Shown piece by piece: positions 31,788 to 31,807 of a DNA stretch of 31,807 bases. Within the stretch, counting starts at the first letter, position 1; each line of letters opens with the position of its first letter. Source of the stretch: CALVUP01 sp964422195 (GTDB lineage: Bacteria > Bacillota_I > Bacilli_A > RF39 > UBA660). A program made the translations under genes and the position numbers. Where the stretch lies: positions 1 through 31,807 of the forward strand of contig CAYRAF010000008.1 of assembly GCA_964422195.1 (NCBI GenBank), written 5' to 3'. The notes under the pieces are model-generated. The model saw only the letters and a program-made list of their open reading frames with translations. It ran no database searches and was not told where the DNA came from.

Positions 31788-31807
31788 ATGAATAATATAG
31801 TTTTATA
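31788..31807 (+). CDS. Start of a gene cut by the window end
   Basis: GGAGGA (31779-31784) followed by ATG at 31788. Only MNNIVL is visible, so nothing can be said of its function. Confidence 0.6.

Overview
The window is a strongly A+T-rich bacterial chromosome segment with every gene on the + strand. It suggests a low-GC Firmicute (Bacilli or an uncultured Erysipelotrichia/RF39-like gut lineage). The reasons are the ftsA-ftsZ pair, a ComN-family gene next to a bifunctional Rel, an elongator tRNA-Met close to the Bacillus one, AGGAGG and GGTGAT ribosome binding sites, TTGACA/TATAAT promoters (often with a TG extension) and AT-rich hairpin-plus-U-run terminators. TGA, TAA and TAG all act as stops, so this is not a code-4 mollicute. 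The genus cannot be named from sequence alone.

Layout. 1-6470: the C-terminal part of thrS, a membrane-anchored DUF3298-like protein, ftsA-ftsZ, and two paralogous LppM-like lipoproteins with long low-complexity tails. 6499-8599: two tandem, divergent KsgA/Dim1-type methyltransferase genes. 8583-17570: an operon headed by a ~310-nt leader with two nearly identical 142-nt units. Each unit has two pseudoknot-like hairpins and one terminator hairpin. The operon holds queC, a broken acyltransferase gene, a glycosyltransferase-radical SAM fusion, a second glycosyltransferase, a NodU-type carbamoyltransferase, a GNAT acetyltransferase, queD, queE, folE and an alanine/glycine:cation symporter. FolE, QueD, QueE and QueC together make the 7-deazapurine preQ0 from GTP. 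The sugar-type genes lie inside this set.

17580-22050: a GreA/GreB-like factor, then comN-rel-dtd and an AI-2E-family permease. 22092-24095: pyrH, a probable ~100-nt small RNA, and an anchored extracellular protein whose promoter spacer carries seven Gs. 24163-25837: a large acidic coiled-coil protein. 25845-27225: tRNA-Met, then a small HTH gene and a KilA-N gene that look phage-derived. 27291-31807: a SAM methyltransferase, a serine hydrolase, a long U32-family protein, a membrane-anchored thioredoxin-like protein with a degenerate active site, and the first codons of one more gene.

The strongest candidate for something undescribed is the tandem leader RNA at 8637-8914 with the mixed preQ0/glycosylation operon it precedes. 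I do not recognise the RNA as a known riboswitch class. Its repeat structure, alternative pairing and a pairing-preserving substitution argue for a ligand- or protein-sensing switch.
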